Notes: generated by a model not told the origin, from the letters alone. Numbered from the stretch's first letter, positions 1-9,328 are shown. The stretch is 59,884 bases of DNA from Lentisphaerae bacterium ADurb.Bin242 (GCA_002069785.1 MWCA01000026.1:1-59884); one strand, 5' to 3'. Numbers and translations are program-made.

Positions 1-237
1 TTCGACTTTTTCAGCAACGTGTCTGCGAACCTTTTTCAAAAGCGGCAGGGTTCCGAACCAGCTGTCGCAGACGATCAAAGCGGAGTGTTTGAAGCGTTCG
101 ATCAGGCCGGTGATCCGCGCGCTGAAAAAGGCGAAAACAAAATTGTGGTGAGGGTGTTCAATGTTCAGGCACGGGAAAGTCGGGCGCAATACCCAAAGTC
201 TCTGTCTCAGGGATAGCCTGCTCTGAAGCAAAAATTT
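1..237 (-). pseudogene. Transposase fragment (DDE type), runs off the left edge
   Basis: Read from about 237 down to base 1, the minus strand is open and encodes a segment containing LIVCDSWFGTLPLLKKV. A D-S-W-F/Y signature after a hydrophobic strand is typical of the catalytic core of IS4-like and related DDE transposases. An in-frame stop lies near 245 and there is no ATG in the open stretch (only a TTG near 237), so the 5' part is missing or in another frame. The rest lies outside the window. Probably a relic or the interior of a broken insertion sequence; the IS family cannot be named from this much sequence. Confidence 0.4.
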
Positions 238-269
238 TATTTTTTATGCGGAGCTTTTTTCTTCTGGCG

Positions 270-620
270 TCAGGCTTTGTTGATGATCCCGATCACCCGC
301 AATTTCACACGGTCGTCCAGTTCCTCGTTCCGGAGAATGGTTTCGATCAGATGTTCGCGGGAAACCGCGTCTCCCCGGCAAGAGGCTTGCATCAGGGAGT
401 CGTTTTGATTGATGTATTCCGGCGGTAAGAAATTTTTCAATACCGGGTATAGACGCCGCCATGACTGTGCACTCATGCGCTGCGTTTTGCCGCTCACATA
501 ATTGCTGACTTGCTTCTGGGTAATGCCGGTCAACCGGGCCACCTCGCTCTGTCCGCCCGTTTTTGAGTTGACCAGAACCCGGATCGCTTTCAGAATCGCG
601 GCGTCGATCGTTCTGTTCAT
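270..620 (-). CDS. Small helix-turn-helix DNA-binding protein
   Basis: A 116-residue cytoplasmic protein. Residues about 20-60 form a Cro/C1-like helix-turn-helix: SEVARLTGITQKQVSNYVSG has the spacing of the two recognition helices. The C-terminal half is charged and helical with no second domain, so it is probably a simple DNA-binding regulator. A Shine-Dalgarno AAAGGA lies just upstream of the ATG. The Ni-SOD gene upstream is on the same strand but has its own promoter and an 85-base gap. Target unknown. The annotation as an HTH protein is firm; the role in regulation is inferred. Confidence 0.75.
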   Translation of the reverse strand: MNRTIDAAILKAIRVLVNSKTGGQSEVARLTGITQKQVSNYVSGKTQRMSAQSWRRLYPVLKNFLPPEYINQNDSLMQASCRGDAVSREHLIETILRNEELDDRVKLRVIGIINKA

Positions 621-705
621 GCTGCATCCTTTATTTTTCCGGATACAATAGTCCGCTGAAAGCCGAAAAAATATTTTTTCTTCCGGGTTCTTTGTCGCAG
701 AAGCC

Positions 706-1176
706 TCAATGTTTGTGCGGGGCCGCGGGCGGATACACCTTCTGGAATGCCTTCCAGGTTTCCCGCATCCGGGCCGTGATCGCCGGATCGGGGTCCTGCT
801 TGACCTTCATTGCGTCCACCAGCATCTGGTGGAGAAGAGTGATCTGCATCAGGTAGGTCGCATACCCCTGCGTCCCTTCCTTGACGGGAACGATCCGCTG
901 TGTCATGAAATATTCGCTTACGGTCGTCTGGATCTTCTGCGCATGGTATTCCTTGTTGTTGATCCAGCGGACCAGCTGGTGGTAGTTGATGGTTTTTTCT
1001 CCGGACAACTGCTGGATGGCGGCGATGCTTTTGTCGATCGTATCCAGGTCCTCGAGGATCATCACGGTCCGGAGCGCGTCGTCATAAACGCCGCACGGAA
1101 TTTGACAGTGGGCATACAGCGGAGCGGTTCCCGACACAAACAATAACAAACAGACGGCCACAGCCAACTTTTTCAT
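706..1176 (-). CDS. sodN: Exported nickel superoxide dismutase
   Basis: A 156-residue protein whose first 22 residues are a Sec-type signal peptide (Lys-Lys start, hydrophobic core, ending PLYA). The next residues are HCQIPCGVYDD, matching the nickel hook HCxxPCGVYD of Ni-SOD, where His1, Cys2 and Cys6 of the mature chain bind nickel. The remainder is all-helical, as in the four-helix bundle of the family, and ends in a His-rich tail (HKH). Signal-peptidase cleavage after YA would expose the obligatory N-terminal His directly, whereas the well-studied enzymes use a separate propeptide and SodX protease. It would convert superoxide to oxygen and peroxide outside the cytoplasm. No sodX is visible next to it. 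Confidence 0.88.
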   Translation of the reverse strand: MKKLAVAVCLLLFVSGTAPLYAHCQIPCGVYDDALRTVMILEDLDTIDKSIAAIQQLSGEKTINYHQLVRWINNKEYHAQKIQTTVSEYFMTQRIVPVKEGTQGYATYLMQITLLHQMLVDAMKVKQDPDPAITARMRETWKAFQKVYPPAAPHKH

Positions 1177-1229
1177 GATGTCCCCCTTTGTTGCAAGGTT
1201 TTTCCTGAAACCATTTTCCGGTTTTCCTC

Positions 1230-1258
1230 AATATGCCTCCGGTTTGAGGCAAAGTCAA
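1230..1258 (-). promoter_or_regulatory. Sigma-70 promoter of the Ni-SOD gene with inverted repeat in the spacer
   Basis: On the minus strand TTGACT (1253-1258) is followed 17 bases later by CATATT (1230-1235), about 55 bases upstream of the Ni-SOD start. Inside the spacer, GCCTC (1235-1239) and GAGGC (1246-1250) form an inverted repeat with a six-base loop, a plausible repressor site. Confidence 0.5.
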
Positions 1259-1325
1259 GAGTGGAAAAAGAGAAAATACCGTTTTTCAGGGGGAAGAAGG
1301 GGCTGGCATTATGGGGCGGCGGGGA

Positions 1326-2735
1326 TCACCGGACCCTGGCGCGAAGCTCTTCCAGCAATTTCCGGGTTTTCGCGATGGGGTCCTCCGTCAGGGGGATTTT
1401 TTCCATGAAATCCCAGAGCTTCCGATAGCGGATGAACCGCCCGGCTTCTTCGGAAAGAGATTCAAACTTCAATTTCCTGGAGTGAAGTCCGTTCTCCATC
1501 ATGCAGAATCCGATTACCAGAGGGTCCATGATGTCCGAATGTTCGAACGCGAAATCCAGATAATTCCGGTAAACCTCCGGCGTGAAATTGCAGTGATACT
1601 CCCGGTAAAATTCCGCCTGTCGCCGCCGGACAGGGTCCTGAATGTATTTTTCGATGGGAAAATCCGGTTTTGTGCAGAAAATCGCCATGTCGAATTCCCG
1701 GTCAAGGGCTTTTTCGAGTTCGGTCGGACGGTATTTCCAGGCGGAAGCAGGGTCTTCCATGGCCCGGAAGAGGACCTCGAAATGTTTCTCGAAGAAGGAA
1801 TAGCCGGGTTCATAGGCTTCGTAGCAGATTCCGCGGATTCCGAGCCGGCGGTAAAGTTCCTGCTCCTGAAGATAGGCTCCGGTGTTCTGCTGGAAGGTTC
1901 CGAAAAGGCCCTGCGCCATGGCGTTGTCGTGGATGTAGACCCGCCCCGGACAGAGCTGCGCCCATTCCTGTATCCGCTTCCAATGATAACTGTTGGGCGT
2001 GGGCGCATCCGGATTCTTTTCCGTGGCGGCATAGGCGAGGTATCCCTTGTTGACGGTATCCAGTTCCGATCCGATCGGAAAATGAGGGTGCCGGAAGAAG
2101 GTGTCGTACATGATCCGGTGCATGGAGGTATGCGCCTGACGGTTTTCAGGCAGATTGTAGCGCTTGACATAGATATCCGTTTCGAATTCGAGGTCCGGGC
2201 GGTTCTCCAGCACGGCTTTGGTGAAGAGCTCCACGAAAGGCTGCCACTTTTCATGGTCGGGGAGTTCCCGGCACTTTTCGCAGCGGCAGAACATCAGGCC
2301 GTCACCCGCTCTCATGTGGATGCGCCGGATTTCGGGAGGAAGGGATCTCAGCCATTGGACGGCTCCATGGTAGAATGCCTCGCACCCCTCCGGCTGGAAA
2401 CGGCACGGCTGGGTTTCGCATTCCGGCTCTTCGGTGAAAGGACGCCCGTTTTCATCTTTGGCGAACCATTCGGGCTTGGCGTCCGTGTAACTGAAAAACG
2501 TGCGTGGCCCGAAAGTCATCAGGGTGATTTCCACCCCGGCGTCCGCGCATTCCCTGAGAATCAGGTCGCGGTAGCGTTTCCAGCCGTAGTCGTAGTGAAC
2601 GATGAGCGTGTTCAGGTGCAGGGTTTTCATCCGGCGAATAAAGCGCGTCAGCTGTTCCGGGGAGTGCCGGAGGATGCTTTCGCACATGTTGAAGCCGCGG
2701 ATGCCGAACGGTTTTTGCATATTCAATTCACTCAT
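1326..2735 (-). CDS. Cytoplasmic glycosidase-like TIM-barrel protein
   Basis: 469 residues from the ATG at 2735, chosen because GAGGA lies 5-9 bases upstream; the open frame extends further but has no signal peptide in any version. The pattern resembles the DUF4838/GH20-type barrels: repeated beta-alpha units, a long segment about what the bearer did to food residues such as YDYGWKRYRDL, and a Cys cluster FCRCEKCRE at about residues 147-155 like that in GH42 and DUF4838 enzymes. Divergent from an AraC regulator across 243 bases with promoters both ways, so it is probably controlled by that regulator. I cannot assign a CAZy family or catalytic residues. Confidence 0.6.
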   Translation of the reverse strand: MSELNMQKPFGIRGFNMCESILRHSPEQLTRFIRRMKTLHLNTLIVHYDYGWKRYRDLILRECADAGVEITLMTFGPRTFFSYTDAKPEWFAKDENGRPFTEEPECETQPCRFQPEGCEAFYHGAVQWLRSLPPEIRRIHMRAGDGLMFCRCEKCRELPDHEKWQPFVELFTKAVLENRPDLEFETDIYVKRYNLPENRQAHTSMHRIMYDTFFRHPHFPIGSELDTVNKGYLAYAATEKNPDAPTPNSYHWKRIQEWAQLCPGRVYIHDNAMAQGLFGTFQQNTGAYLQEQELYRRLGIRGICYEAYEPGYSFFEKHFEVLFRAMEDPASAWKYRPTELEKALDREFDMAIFCTKPDFPIEKYIQDPVRRRQAEFYREYHCNFTPEVYRNYLDFAFEHSDIMDPLVIGFCMMENGLHSRKLKFESLSEEAGRFIRYRKLWDFMEKIPLTEDPIAKTRKLLEELRARVR

Positions 2736-2837
2736 GGGATTCCTCATTTTGATGGTTTTCAGCGCAATCGTCGGGGCAGAGCATTTCCGCCGGTTGCGGA
2801 TTTCCGCTGCATCGGCGGAAAAACTGTCCGCTGTGAT

Positions 2838-2866
2838 AGTATACCTTCTTCTTTTAAAAACGCCAA
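2838..2866 (-). promoter_or_regulatory. Sigma-70 promoter for the glycosidase-like gene
   Basis: Minus strand: TTGGCG (2861-2866), 17-base spacer, TATACT (2838-2843). It lies about 100 bases upstream of the ATG at 2735 and faces away from the AraC gene. Confidence 0.5.
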
Positions 2867-2921
2867 GGGTATCCCGGTTGCAAGATGGGTAATTATGTTG
2901 CATCTTCAAAAAGAAAACCGT

Positions 2922-2950
2922 TTGACATATTATTTGGACGGAAGTATCTT
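2922..2950 (+). promoter_or_regulatory. Sigma-70 promoter for the AraC regulator
   Basis: Consensus TTGACA (2922-2927), exactly 17 bases, then TATCTT (2945-2950). The start codon of the regulator is at 2979, preceded by a purine-rich GGAGAGGAAAGGA. Confidence 0.7.
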
Positions 2951-2978
2951 ACACTCTTCGGAAAGGAGAGGAAAGGAA

Positions 2979-3788
2979 ATGCTGCTGAAAGGACTGCACC
3001 GTTACCGGGATGAAGCGCACGACGCGGCCTGTATCCGCGCCCCGCTTCATGTCCGTTCCTGCGGGCATTACATTGTCGGGAAGCCCTGGCGCGACAAGCC
3101 GTTGAAAAAACATTTCATGGAACTTTTCTGGTGTGTGCGCGGCGTTGGTAACTTCGGATATCGCGGCAAGGTATTCCGGTTGCTTCCCAATACCGTGTTT
3201 TTTTACCTGCCGGGCGATTTTCACGACATCACGACCCATACCGCTCCGTTTGAATATGACTGGCTTACGCTCGACGGCGACAATCTGGAAAATACGATTT
3301 CGCAATTCGGAATCACCCGCAAAATCATGCCGGCGGGACGCTGTCCGGCGGAGCTTTTCGATCATCTGGAGAACCATCTGCGCGATTACACTCCCCGCGG
3401 CGAGTACCTGGCTGGCGCCACGGCTTATCAGATCCTGTCGCTGGCTTTTGCCGGAACCGATCCCGGCAATTCGCTTTTCGAGCAGTTCCGGGAACGGGTG
3501 AAAATCCATTTTTCCGATCCGGATTTGAGTGTGGCTTCCCTTGCCCGGGAAGTGGGCGTGCATCGCACCACTCTTTTCCGAACGGTCCGGGCGGCGTCCG
3601 GAATGACGCCGCAGGAATATATTTGCACCTGCCGTGTTCAGGAAGCGCTTTCCCTGATCCGCGACTCCAGCTGGAGCTTCAAGGAAATCGCCGCAGAAAC
3701 CGGCTTCCGGAACCAGAACTATTTTGCGAAAATCATCCGCCGCCGGTTTGCCCGGAATCCGTCCTGGCTCCGGGCTCATCCCGGCTGA
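2979..3788 (+). CDS. AraC-family transcriptional regulator
   Basis: 269 residues from ATG 2979, the first ATG after a near-consensus promoter and a strong purine-rich ribosome site. The N-terminal about 150 residues form a cupin-like sensor (strand-rich, with PGDFHDI typical of the jelly-roll turn). The C-terminal about 100 residues carry two helix-turn-helix motifs: LSVASLAREVGVHRTTLFR and WSFKEIAAETGFRNQNYFAK, the second with the family's conserved I-A-x-x-x-G-F-x-x-x-x-Y-F pattern. Likely a ligand-responsive activator of the divergent glycosidase-like gene and possibly the dehydrogenase downstream. Ligand unknown. Confidence 0.88.
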   Translation: MLLKGLHRYRDEAHDAACIRAPLHVRSCGHYIVGKPWRDKPLKKHFMELFWCVRGVGNFGYRGKVFRLLPNTVFFYLPGDFHDITTHTAPFEYDWLTLDGDNLENTISQFGITRKIMPAGRCPAELFDHLENHLRDYTPRGEYLAGATAYQILSLAFAGTDPGNSLFEQFRERVKIHFSDPDLSVASLAREVGVHRTTLFRTVRAASGMTPQEYICTCRVQEALSLIRDSSWSFKEIAAETGFRNQNYFAKIIRRRFARNPSWLRAHPG

Positions 3789-3827
3789 TTCTGCGATGAA
3801 TTTTTCTCCGTCCGCCTTGAAAAAGGA

Positions 3828-4886
3828 TTAGATGAGGATGACCGGCTTGATGATATCCGCGGGCTTGTGATGCATCAATTCCAGACCGTCTTCCAGATGC
3901 TGGAGGCCGTGGAATGTGTGCGTGACCAGCTTTCCGGGGTCGAAGCGTTGGTGCATCACGAGGGCGGCCATGCGTTCCATGCGGACGCGTCCGCCGGGCG
4001 TGAGTCCGCCGTTGATCTGCTTATGGCTCATGCCGACGCCCCACGCTTCCCGCGGAATCCGGAGGAATTCTCCTTCGCCGAAGTAGTTGACGTTGCCGAT
4101 GACGCCGCCCGGCTTGCAAATCCGGACCGCCTGTTCCAGCACTTCCGAGGGGCCTCCGGCCACGATCACATGGTCTGCGCCGTGTCCGCCGGTCGCATCC
4201 ATGATCTGTTCGACGATGTCGCCGTTTTTATAGTTGATGATGTCCGTGGCGCCATATTGCCTCGCTGTTTCCGCGCAGAGCGGGCGGCTGCCGACGGCGA
4301 ACAGGCGGGCGGCACCCCGCAGCGCGGCTCCCGCGACGCACATCAGCCCGACCGGTCCGATTCCGATGACCGCCACCGTCGAACCGAATTCCACTTTGGC
4401 CAGTTCGACCCCGTGGAAGCCCGTCGTGACCATGTCCGGAAGCATGACCGCCTGCGGGAGGGTCATTCCTTCCGGGATCAGCGCCAGATTCATGTCGGCG
4501 TCGTTGACATGGAAAAATTCGGAGAAAACGCCGTCCTTGATATTGGAAAATTTCCAGCCGCTCAACATCCCCTCCGAATGCTGCGGGGGAACGCCCTCTT
4601 CGATCGCGTGCGTCCGCCAGTTCGGGGTGATGGCCGGAACGATCACCTTGTCCCCGGCCTTGAAATCTTTCACTTCCCCGCCGACTTCCACGATTTCGCC
4701 GACAGCCTCGTGACCGAGCACCAGATTGTGGCGCTGTCCGAGGGCGCCTTCGTAGACGGTGTGAATGTCGGAAGTGCAAGGCGCCAGCGCCAGCGGTTTG
4801 ACGACGGCGTCCAGCATTCCACATCCGGGACGCTCCTTCTCGATCCACCCCGTCTGTCCGATTTTCAACATGGCAAATGCGCGCAT
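3828..4886 (-). CDS. NADP-dependent secondary-alcohol dehydrogenase, zinc type
   Basis: 352 residues starting at MRAFAML after GGGGGAA. Length and sequence track the Clostridium beijerinckii/Thermoanaerobacter brockii secondary alcohol dehydrogenases: PCTSDIHTVFEGALG-like segment with Cys37, GHEAVGE with His59-Glu60, and an Asp in NDADMNLA near 150 as the third zinc ligand. The Rossmann glycine motif is GIGPVG, and GSRP after the second strand matches the residues that bind the NADP 2'-phosphate. It would interconvert a secondary alcohol or small aldehyde/ketone with NADP(H) in the cytoplasm. It converges on the AraC gene; whether it belongs to that locus is unclear. Confidence 0.85.
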   Translation of the reverse strand: MRAFAMLKIGQTGWIEKERPGCGMLDAVVKPLALAPCTSDIHTVYEGALGQRHNLVLGHEAVGEIVEVGGEVKDFKAGDKVIVPAITPNWRTHAIEEGVPPQHSEGMLSGWKFSNIKDGVFSEFFHVNDADMNLALIPEGMTLPQAVMLPDMVTTGFHGVELAKVEFGSTVAVIGIGPVGLMCVAGAALRGAARLFAVGSRPLCAETARQYGATDIINYKNGDIVEQIMDATGGHGADHVIVAGGPSEVLEQAVRICKPGGVIGNVNYFGEGEFLRIPREAWGVGMSHKQINGGLTPGGRVRMERMAALVMHQRFDPGKLVTHTFHGLQHLEDGLELMHHKPADIIKPVILI

Positions 4887-5012
4887 ACGTTCCCCCTTTT
4901 TTATGTGGTAACGCACTATACATGCGCGAATCCCGTCTTTCAAGCCTTGAAAATGTTCCCCGTTTTTTTCCTTCCGTAGAATGAACGAAATCCTCCGGAA
5001 AAGAAAGGCGGA

Positions 5013-7439
5013 TTATTTCAAATCTTCGAGGCGGTAAAGCCTGACGTGGTCGATATAAACCGGACAATCCGGTTCAAATTTCCGTGTATAAATGTGAATC
5101 TGGAAGTTGTCAATCATTTTTCCGGATTGTTCGAGGGGCAGATACAACATGCCGGTGAAGGTCTGCCACTTGTTCGCCGGAAGAGAGATGTCACGGTAAT
5201 AGGTATGATTCCGGTTCTGTTTTTTTGTGCGCAAGGTGAACATATAGTTCAATCTGCCTTCCACGCTCGTTTTCGGTGCAAAGGCGTCAAACATCAGAAA
5301 ATAGGTTCCGGGCTTCTTTGCCGGGAGTGTGAATTCGCACATCAGATACGAGCTTTTGATCGAATATTTGCCGTCTGACGCGTAGTCAGAGCTTCTGCTT
5401 CCCGGAAGTTTGGAACCATCCCATCCCGTTGGAAGAGGAGAAGGTTCTTCGAACGAGCCGTTGGGTATCACGTTCCCGGCCTCCGCACCCAGCCAGAGCT
5501 TGAATTGGCCTTTCATTTCAGGCGGGAGGTTTGGCAGCGCAAGGAGCTTGTCGATTTCCGCACGGACGGCGTTGTCATTCATGTATGGCATGATCAGACG
5601 CAGATTTGCCACGGAAAACGGGAGCAGGTCTTTCGTCACATGCCTGTTCCAAGGATTTTCTTTGAATTTTCCGATGTGAACAAGTGCTTCCGGCACACTT
5701 TTCAGAAGTGTGACGGCGTCGGATGCCGAAGCCACCGTCGAATCGGGCTGAATGATTTCGGAAAAGAGCGCTTTCGCGGCCGACTCGGAAAGCTCGAAGT
5801 TTTTCATGAAAATTGCGGCGCGTTTCTTTTCGAGCGGAGTTCCGGCATGCTGCACGACTTTTTCCATAAGCTTGCGGCATTTCTCCATATCGCCGACTTT
5901 GAGTGCGAAGGTGTGCGTGCTTTTCTCGCCGCCCTGCATGTAGATCTGTTCGAGAGTGTTATACCACTGCGTTTTTTCAATTTCGGGCCGGACCCAGTAT
6001 TCCTCCCAGAAACGGTAGTAATCGCGGAGAAACGGCGCGGCTTTTTTTCCGACTGCGTGATTGCACCAGTCCATCACGATTTCCTCGGGGTCGGAATTCA
6101 CGTCCCAAAGCATCTTCGAGAAAAGATAATGCTTCGGTCCCTCGAACGCATTTACAGCATCGCTCTCGATGAAAACGCTTCTGAATTGATTCGCATGAAG
6201 CATTTTGAGCAGCTCGGAATGCATGCCGAAATAAAGACGCGGGAAAAGATACCAGCTTGCTCCGTATGAGTAATCGTAATACGCCAGGAGAGAGGCTTTT
6301 TCCCCCCATTTTTTGAACATCTTCATTCGTTTGGCATACACCGCGGGGTCAAGCATCGCGGTCAGTTCCAGGCAAACTCTCGGAATGACATTCGGGCACA
6401 ATTTGAAACTGGGCGGATCGGTGACTTCCGTATACGCTATCGCCGTGAAATACACATTCGGATATTTTCGGGCAACCGCGGCTGCAACGTCGTTCACCCA
6501 TTTCCAGTACAGTTCGGAATAATCCGCACATCCGATTGTATTCGTCTTGCCTTTGACCGCTTTGAGGCATTCCGGACACTCACAGAAGCCGCGGCAGTCG
6601 TTCACATCCATATTGATCTCGTGCTTATCCGGATTCTTCGCAAGTATTTCCAGGATATTCTCGATCGCGATCCCGGTCGTTTTGGGATTGCTCCAGCATG
6701 GCTGCCATCCGATGCAGTAGTTTCCACGCGCCAGCCAGATGTTTTTTGAAAGAGGCCCTTTCGCTTTTGGAGGAATGTATTTTTCCCCTTTGATGACCGG
6801 CAGGATTTCTGCGGGCCAACTCTGGTCGAGCGCGTATTTGTACACGGGAAACACGTCGATCACCATGCAGTGAATTCCCGTGAAAGAACGTTTGAGATTC
6901 CAGTTTTTCTCGAAACCGGTAAACCTGAAATCGACGCATCTGTACAGATTGAACGAGGAATTTTTCTCGAATTTTTTCCTCGGCACGGCCAGGTTTTTCA
7001 CGGGCGGATAATGGTTGATTTCGCCCTCATAGGAATCGTGCGCATTTCTTGCGAAGAGCCATCGGACTCCGAAATATTTTTCGAGCAGGTGATTGAATGC
7101 CCATCGGGCCGAGCGGTCGGAGCAAGTTATCTGCATTGTGTTTTTGTCCGGAAAATCGATTGCGAAAAAATCGTCTTCCGGAATGGAAGCCTTGCGCACG
7201 TTCAGCACAATCGAATTTTTTTCGCGCGGCGCGGCTTCGAGCACATCGAACTTTCTTCCGACGCATTTTTCTGCTTCCGCATTGAAAAATGATATGGCTT
7301 CGTCCACCTCCTTATTCCTGTCCGAGGGCCGCACGATTGCCGCTTGCGACCTGCCGTCCTTCACAAGTTCGAAGTCGCTTGCTGCGAGTTGAAAAAGAAA
7401 ACCCGACACGATCAGAGGCGCCCAAATCATTTTCTTCAT
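5013..7439 (-). CDS. Secreted DUF4838-type glycosidase
   Basis: 808 residues from MKKMIW at 7439 with a Sec signal peptide ending near LAAS; an alternative ATG at 7478 lies inside the end of the prepilin gene and would give translational coupling. Residues about 20-150 resemble the alpha-glucuronidase N-terminal (GH67N-like) domain. Residues about 180-500 match the DUF4838 barrel, with NDCRGFCECPECLK near 280-290. The last about 150 residues look like a carbohydrate-binding beta-sandwich (NGSFEEPSPLPTGW, IDHVRLYRL). Third gene of a GntR, prepilin, hydrolase operon. Substrate not predictable from sequence; likely a host or plant glycan. Confidence 0.8.
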   Translation of the reverse strand: MKKMIWAPLIVSGFLFQLAASDFELVKDGRSQAAIVRPSDRNKEVDEAISFFNAEAEKCVGRKFDVLEAAPREKNSIVLNVRKASIPEDDFFAIDFPDKNTMQITCSDRSARWAFNHLLEKYFGVRWLFARNAHDSYEGEINHYPPVKNLAVPRKKFEKNSSFNLYRCVDFRFTGFEKNWNLKRSFTGIHCMVIDVFPVYKYALDQSWPAEILPVIKGEKYIPPKAKGPLSKNIWLARGNYCIGWQPCWSNPKTTGIAIENILEILAKNPDKHEINMDVNDCRGFCECPECLKAVKGKTNTIGCADYSELYWKWVNDVAAAVARKYPNVYFTAIAYTEVTDPPSFKLCPNVIPRVCLELTAMLDPAVYAKRMKMFKKWGEKASLLAYYDYSYGASWYLFPRLYFGMHSELLKMLHANQFRSVFIESDAVNAFEGPKHYLFSKMLWDVNSDPEEIVMDWCNHAVGKKAAPFLRDYYRFWEEYWVRPEIEKTQWYNTLEQIYMQGGEKSTHTFALKVGDMEKCRKLMEKVVQHAGTPLEKKRAAIFMKNFELSESAAKALFSEIIQPDSTVASASDAVTLLKSVPEALVHIGKFKENPWNRHVTKDLLPFSVANLRLIMPYMNDNAVRAEIDKLLALPNLPPEMKGQFKLWLGAEAGNVIPNGSFEEPSPLPTGWDGSKLPGSRSSDYASDGKYSIKSSYLMCEFTLPAKKPGTYFLMFDAFAPKTSVEGRLNYMFTLRTKKQNRNHTYYRDISLPANKWQTFTGMLYLPLEQSGKMIDNFQIHIYTRKFEPDCPVYIDHVRLYRLEDLK

Positions 7440-7465
7440 TTTGAAAGTCTTTCCGGTTGAAGTTT

Positions 7466-8197
7466 TTACTTTGTCCATTGGCAGTCTCTCGAAGCTGCGA
7501 GATTGCGGTAATTCAAAGAGGCCGCATTTCCGCCGACAAAAAGAACGTTTACATTGTTTCCGTGCGCAATTCGCGGCGTATAATACGTTGTGTAATAATT
7601 TGCCGGATTCGAACTATTGCTTACCTGAAGGTGACCGTTCGGGTCGTTGAAAGCTTCTGCCGATTTGCCGTCCGTTATGTAAATCAGCCGCGAAGCATAC
7701 TTCATCACGGCCGGTTCGGAAATCCGTGTTTCCAATGGAGTCCAGCTGTTTATGATGCTCTGATTCAATCCATAGTTCAGGTGGCTTGTCGCATTGAACG
7801 GTATCGTACAGGTTTCAGGCCGGAAGCCCGGACAGAGAAAAACAGGACTTATCTTCGGAGTGAACCAGTAACTTGTCGTGAATATTGTCCGCCCCGGAAC
7901 GATATATTCGAAGAGTGAACCCGCCCAGGTCGTCGTGTATGCCGTTCCGTTGTACAGCACCTTGCCTATGGCGCGGGGAAAATACTCCCTGAAATCGTTT
8001 ACATATTGTGCCGCCGCAAGTCCGATCTGTTTCTGGTTGCTCAGACACTGGAGCGTTTTGGCTTTCTCCCGCGCCGAATTCAACGCGGGAAGCAGCATCC
8101 CCGCCAGGATCGCAATGATTCCAATGACAACCAGTAATTCTATTAGTGTAAAACCGTCAAACTTCCCAATGTTCACCTGTTTTGTCATCCTTCTCAT
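7466..8197 (-). CDS. Prepilin-like protein (type II pseudopilin N-terminus)
   Basis: 243 residues; AGGAGG precedes the ATG at 8197. A 14-residue leader ends DG, followed by [20 protein letters not shown], the class III prepilin signal with Glu at +5 and a membrane helix. The globular part is rich in Tyr, Asn and aromatic residues. The end [14 protein letters not shown] is a version of the prepilin-processing-associated H-X9-DG motif with GG in place of DG. It is presumably inserted in the inner membrane and processed by a prepilin peptidase. It sits between a GntR gene (27 bases upstream) and a hydrolase (overlapping or directly following). Confidence 0.85.
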   Translation of the reverse strand: MRRMTKQVNIGKFDGFTLIELLVVIGIIAILAGMLLPALNSAREKAKTLQCLSNQKQIGLAAAQYVNDFREYFPRAIGKVLYNGTAYTTTWAGSLFEYIVPGRTIFTTSYWFTPKISPVFLCPGFRPETCTIPFNATSHLNYGLNQSIINSWTPLETRISEPAVMKYASRLIYITDGKSAEAFNDPNGHLQVSNSSNPANYYTTYYTPRIAHGNNVNVLFVGGNAASLNYRNLAASRDCQWTK

Positions 8198-8224
8198 GTT
8201 TTTTTGCCTCCTTTTTGAAAAACT

Positions 8225-9271
8225 TCATGGTTTTACTGCGATATTGTCAAAGGTTCTTTTCTCCCCGTCAAACATCCTTCTAATTTTTCCGGCCGCCGCA
8301 CGTCCGATTCCGCACCGTATCTTCTGCGTGTCGTCGAGCAGCGTTATATCGCATTCCGGGTTCGCCTTTCGGAAGGATTCCTCGACGGTTCCGGCTCCTG
8401 CGTAAATTCTGATTTTTCGCCACTCCGGACGGCTTTTCACCACATCCGCTATCTTCTGGTAACGGAGCGCATAGTAGCCGTCGCTGTAAATGGAATCGCA
8501 TTTCCTGTGTTTGAGGAGCGAAGCAAGCTTTTTATCGACGATATCCAGCGATTCGATGAAATTTTCATCCGGAACCGTCAGACCGGATTTTGAAAGCTCG
8601 TCCAGATACCCATGCGCGGAGATGCGTTTCTCCCCGACATATATGATATTCCGGCAGCCGTCTTCGATCATGCTCCGCGCCTTGATGCGTCCGCTCGATT
8701 CGAAATCGATTCCGATTCCGTTCTTTGCCGTCTTGGAAAGATAATCCAGGAACAGCGGCTGTATCACCACAATCGGAAAATTCTCCGCTATAAGCGAATC
8801 CAGCGCTGCGACCATTTCCGGTTTCCCGTCGGAAAACCATAAAACAGCATCGAAGGAATAATTCTTAAGGTCGTTTATCATTTCATCAGGGGAATCTCCG
8901 TTCAGCAGCGGCAGCTCATAGTCAATGGTAATGTTGCTCAACTCGTTGAAAAATGAGGTAAGCACGGGCATATGGGGGGAAGATATATGGGAAAGGTGTC
9001 CGTCATTGAAAAACAGTCCGATGATGTACGGGACGGCTTGAGCGTGGGCCGGATTTGTGAATACGCCCCGTCGCCCGGGGAGCGAAATCAGCGCTTCGTT
9101 GTTTCTGAGCTCTTTCAATGCCTCCCGGATCGTTTTCCGGCTTACGCCGAACTGGACGGCAAGAGTCCGCTCGCCGGGAAGAAGTTCCGGTTCAGAGCCC
9201 GCCCGCGCCACACAGCGAAGCAGATGATTTTTGACCGTCACCTTCTTTTGAACCTGTGTCGAAGCCGGCAT
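8225..9271 (-). CDS. GntR-family regulator with LacI-like sensor domain
   Basis: 348 residues. Residues about 10-75 are a winged helix of GntR type: LLPGERTLAVQFGVSRKTIREALKELR. From about residue 78 the protein follows the periplasmic-binding-protein-like sensor fold of LacI regulators (IIGLFFND, FDAVLWFSD, PIVVIQ, ending in DNIAVKP). It probably binds a released sugar and controls its own operon, which continues into the prepilin and the DUF4838 gene. A TTGACA/TATCTT promoter lies about 30 bases upstream. Cytoplasmic. Confidence 0.85.
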   Translation of the reverse strand: MPASTQVQKKVTVKNHLLRCVARAGSEPELLPGERTLAVQFGVSRKTIREALKELRNNEALISLPGRRGVFTNPAHAQAVPYIIGLFFNDGHLSHISSPHMPVLTSFFNELSNITIDYELPLLNGDSPDEMINDLKNYSFDAVLWFSDGKPEMVAALDSLIAENFPIVVIQPLFLDYLSKTAKNGIGIDFESSGRIKARSMIEDGCRNIIYVGEKRISAHGYLDELSKSGLTVPDENFIESLDIVDKKLASLLKHRKCDSIYSDGYYALRYQKIADVVKSRPEWRKIRIYAGAGTVEESFRKANPECDITLLDDTQKIRCGIGRAAAGKIRRMFDGEKRTFDNIAVKP

Positions 9272-9300
9272 TCTTTCGCTCTCCTTGTTTGGTTACCTAT

Positions 9301-9328
9301 AAGATACCATTATAAAAATGCTTGTCAA
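9301..9328 (-). promoter_or_regulatory. Sigma-70 promoter of the GntR-prepilin-hydrolase operon
   Basis: Minus strand TTGACA (9323-9328), 16-base spacer, TATCTT (9301-9306). Directly downstream, GGTAACC-like bases near 9291-9298 could form part of an operator. Confidence 0.6.

Noticed and set aside
1311..2978. Long plus-strand frame running into the AraC regulator
   Set aside because: It is antisense to the glycosidase-like gene, has no family features, and the AraC gene has its own promoter and ribosome site at 2979.
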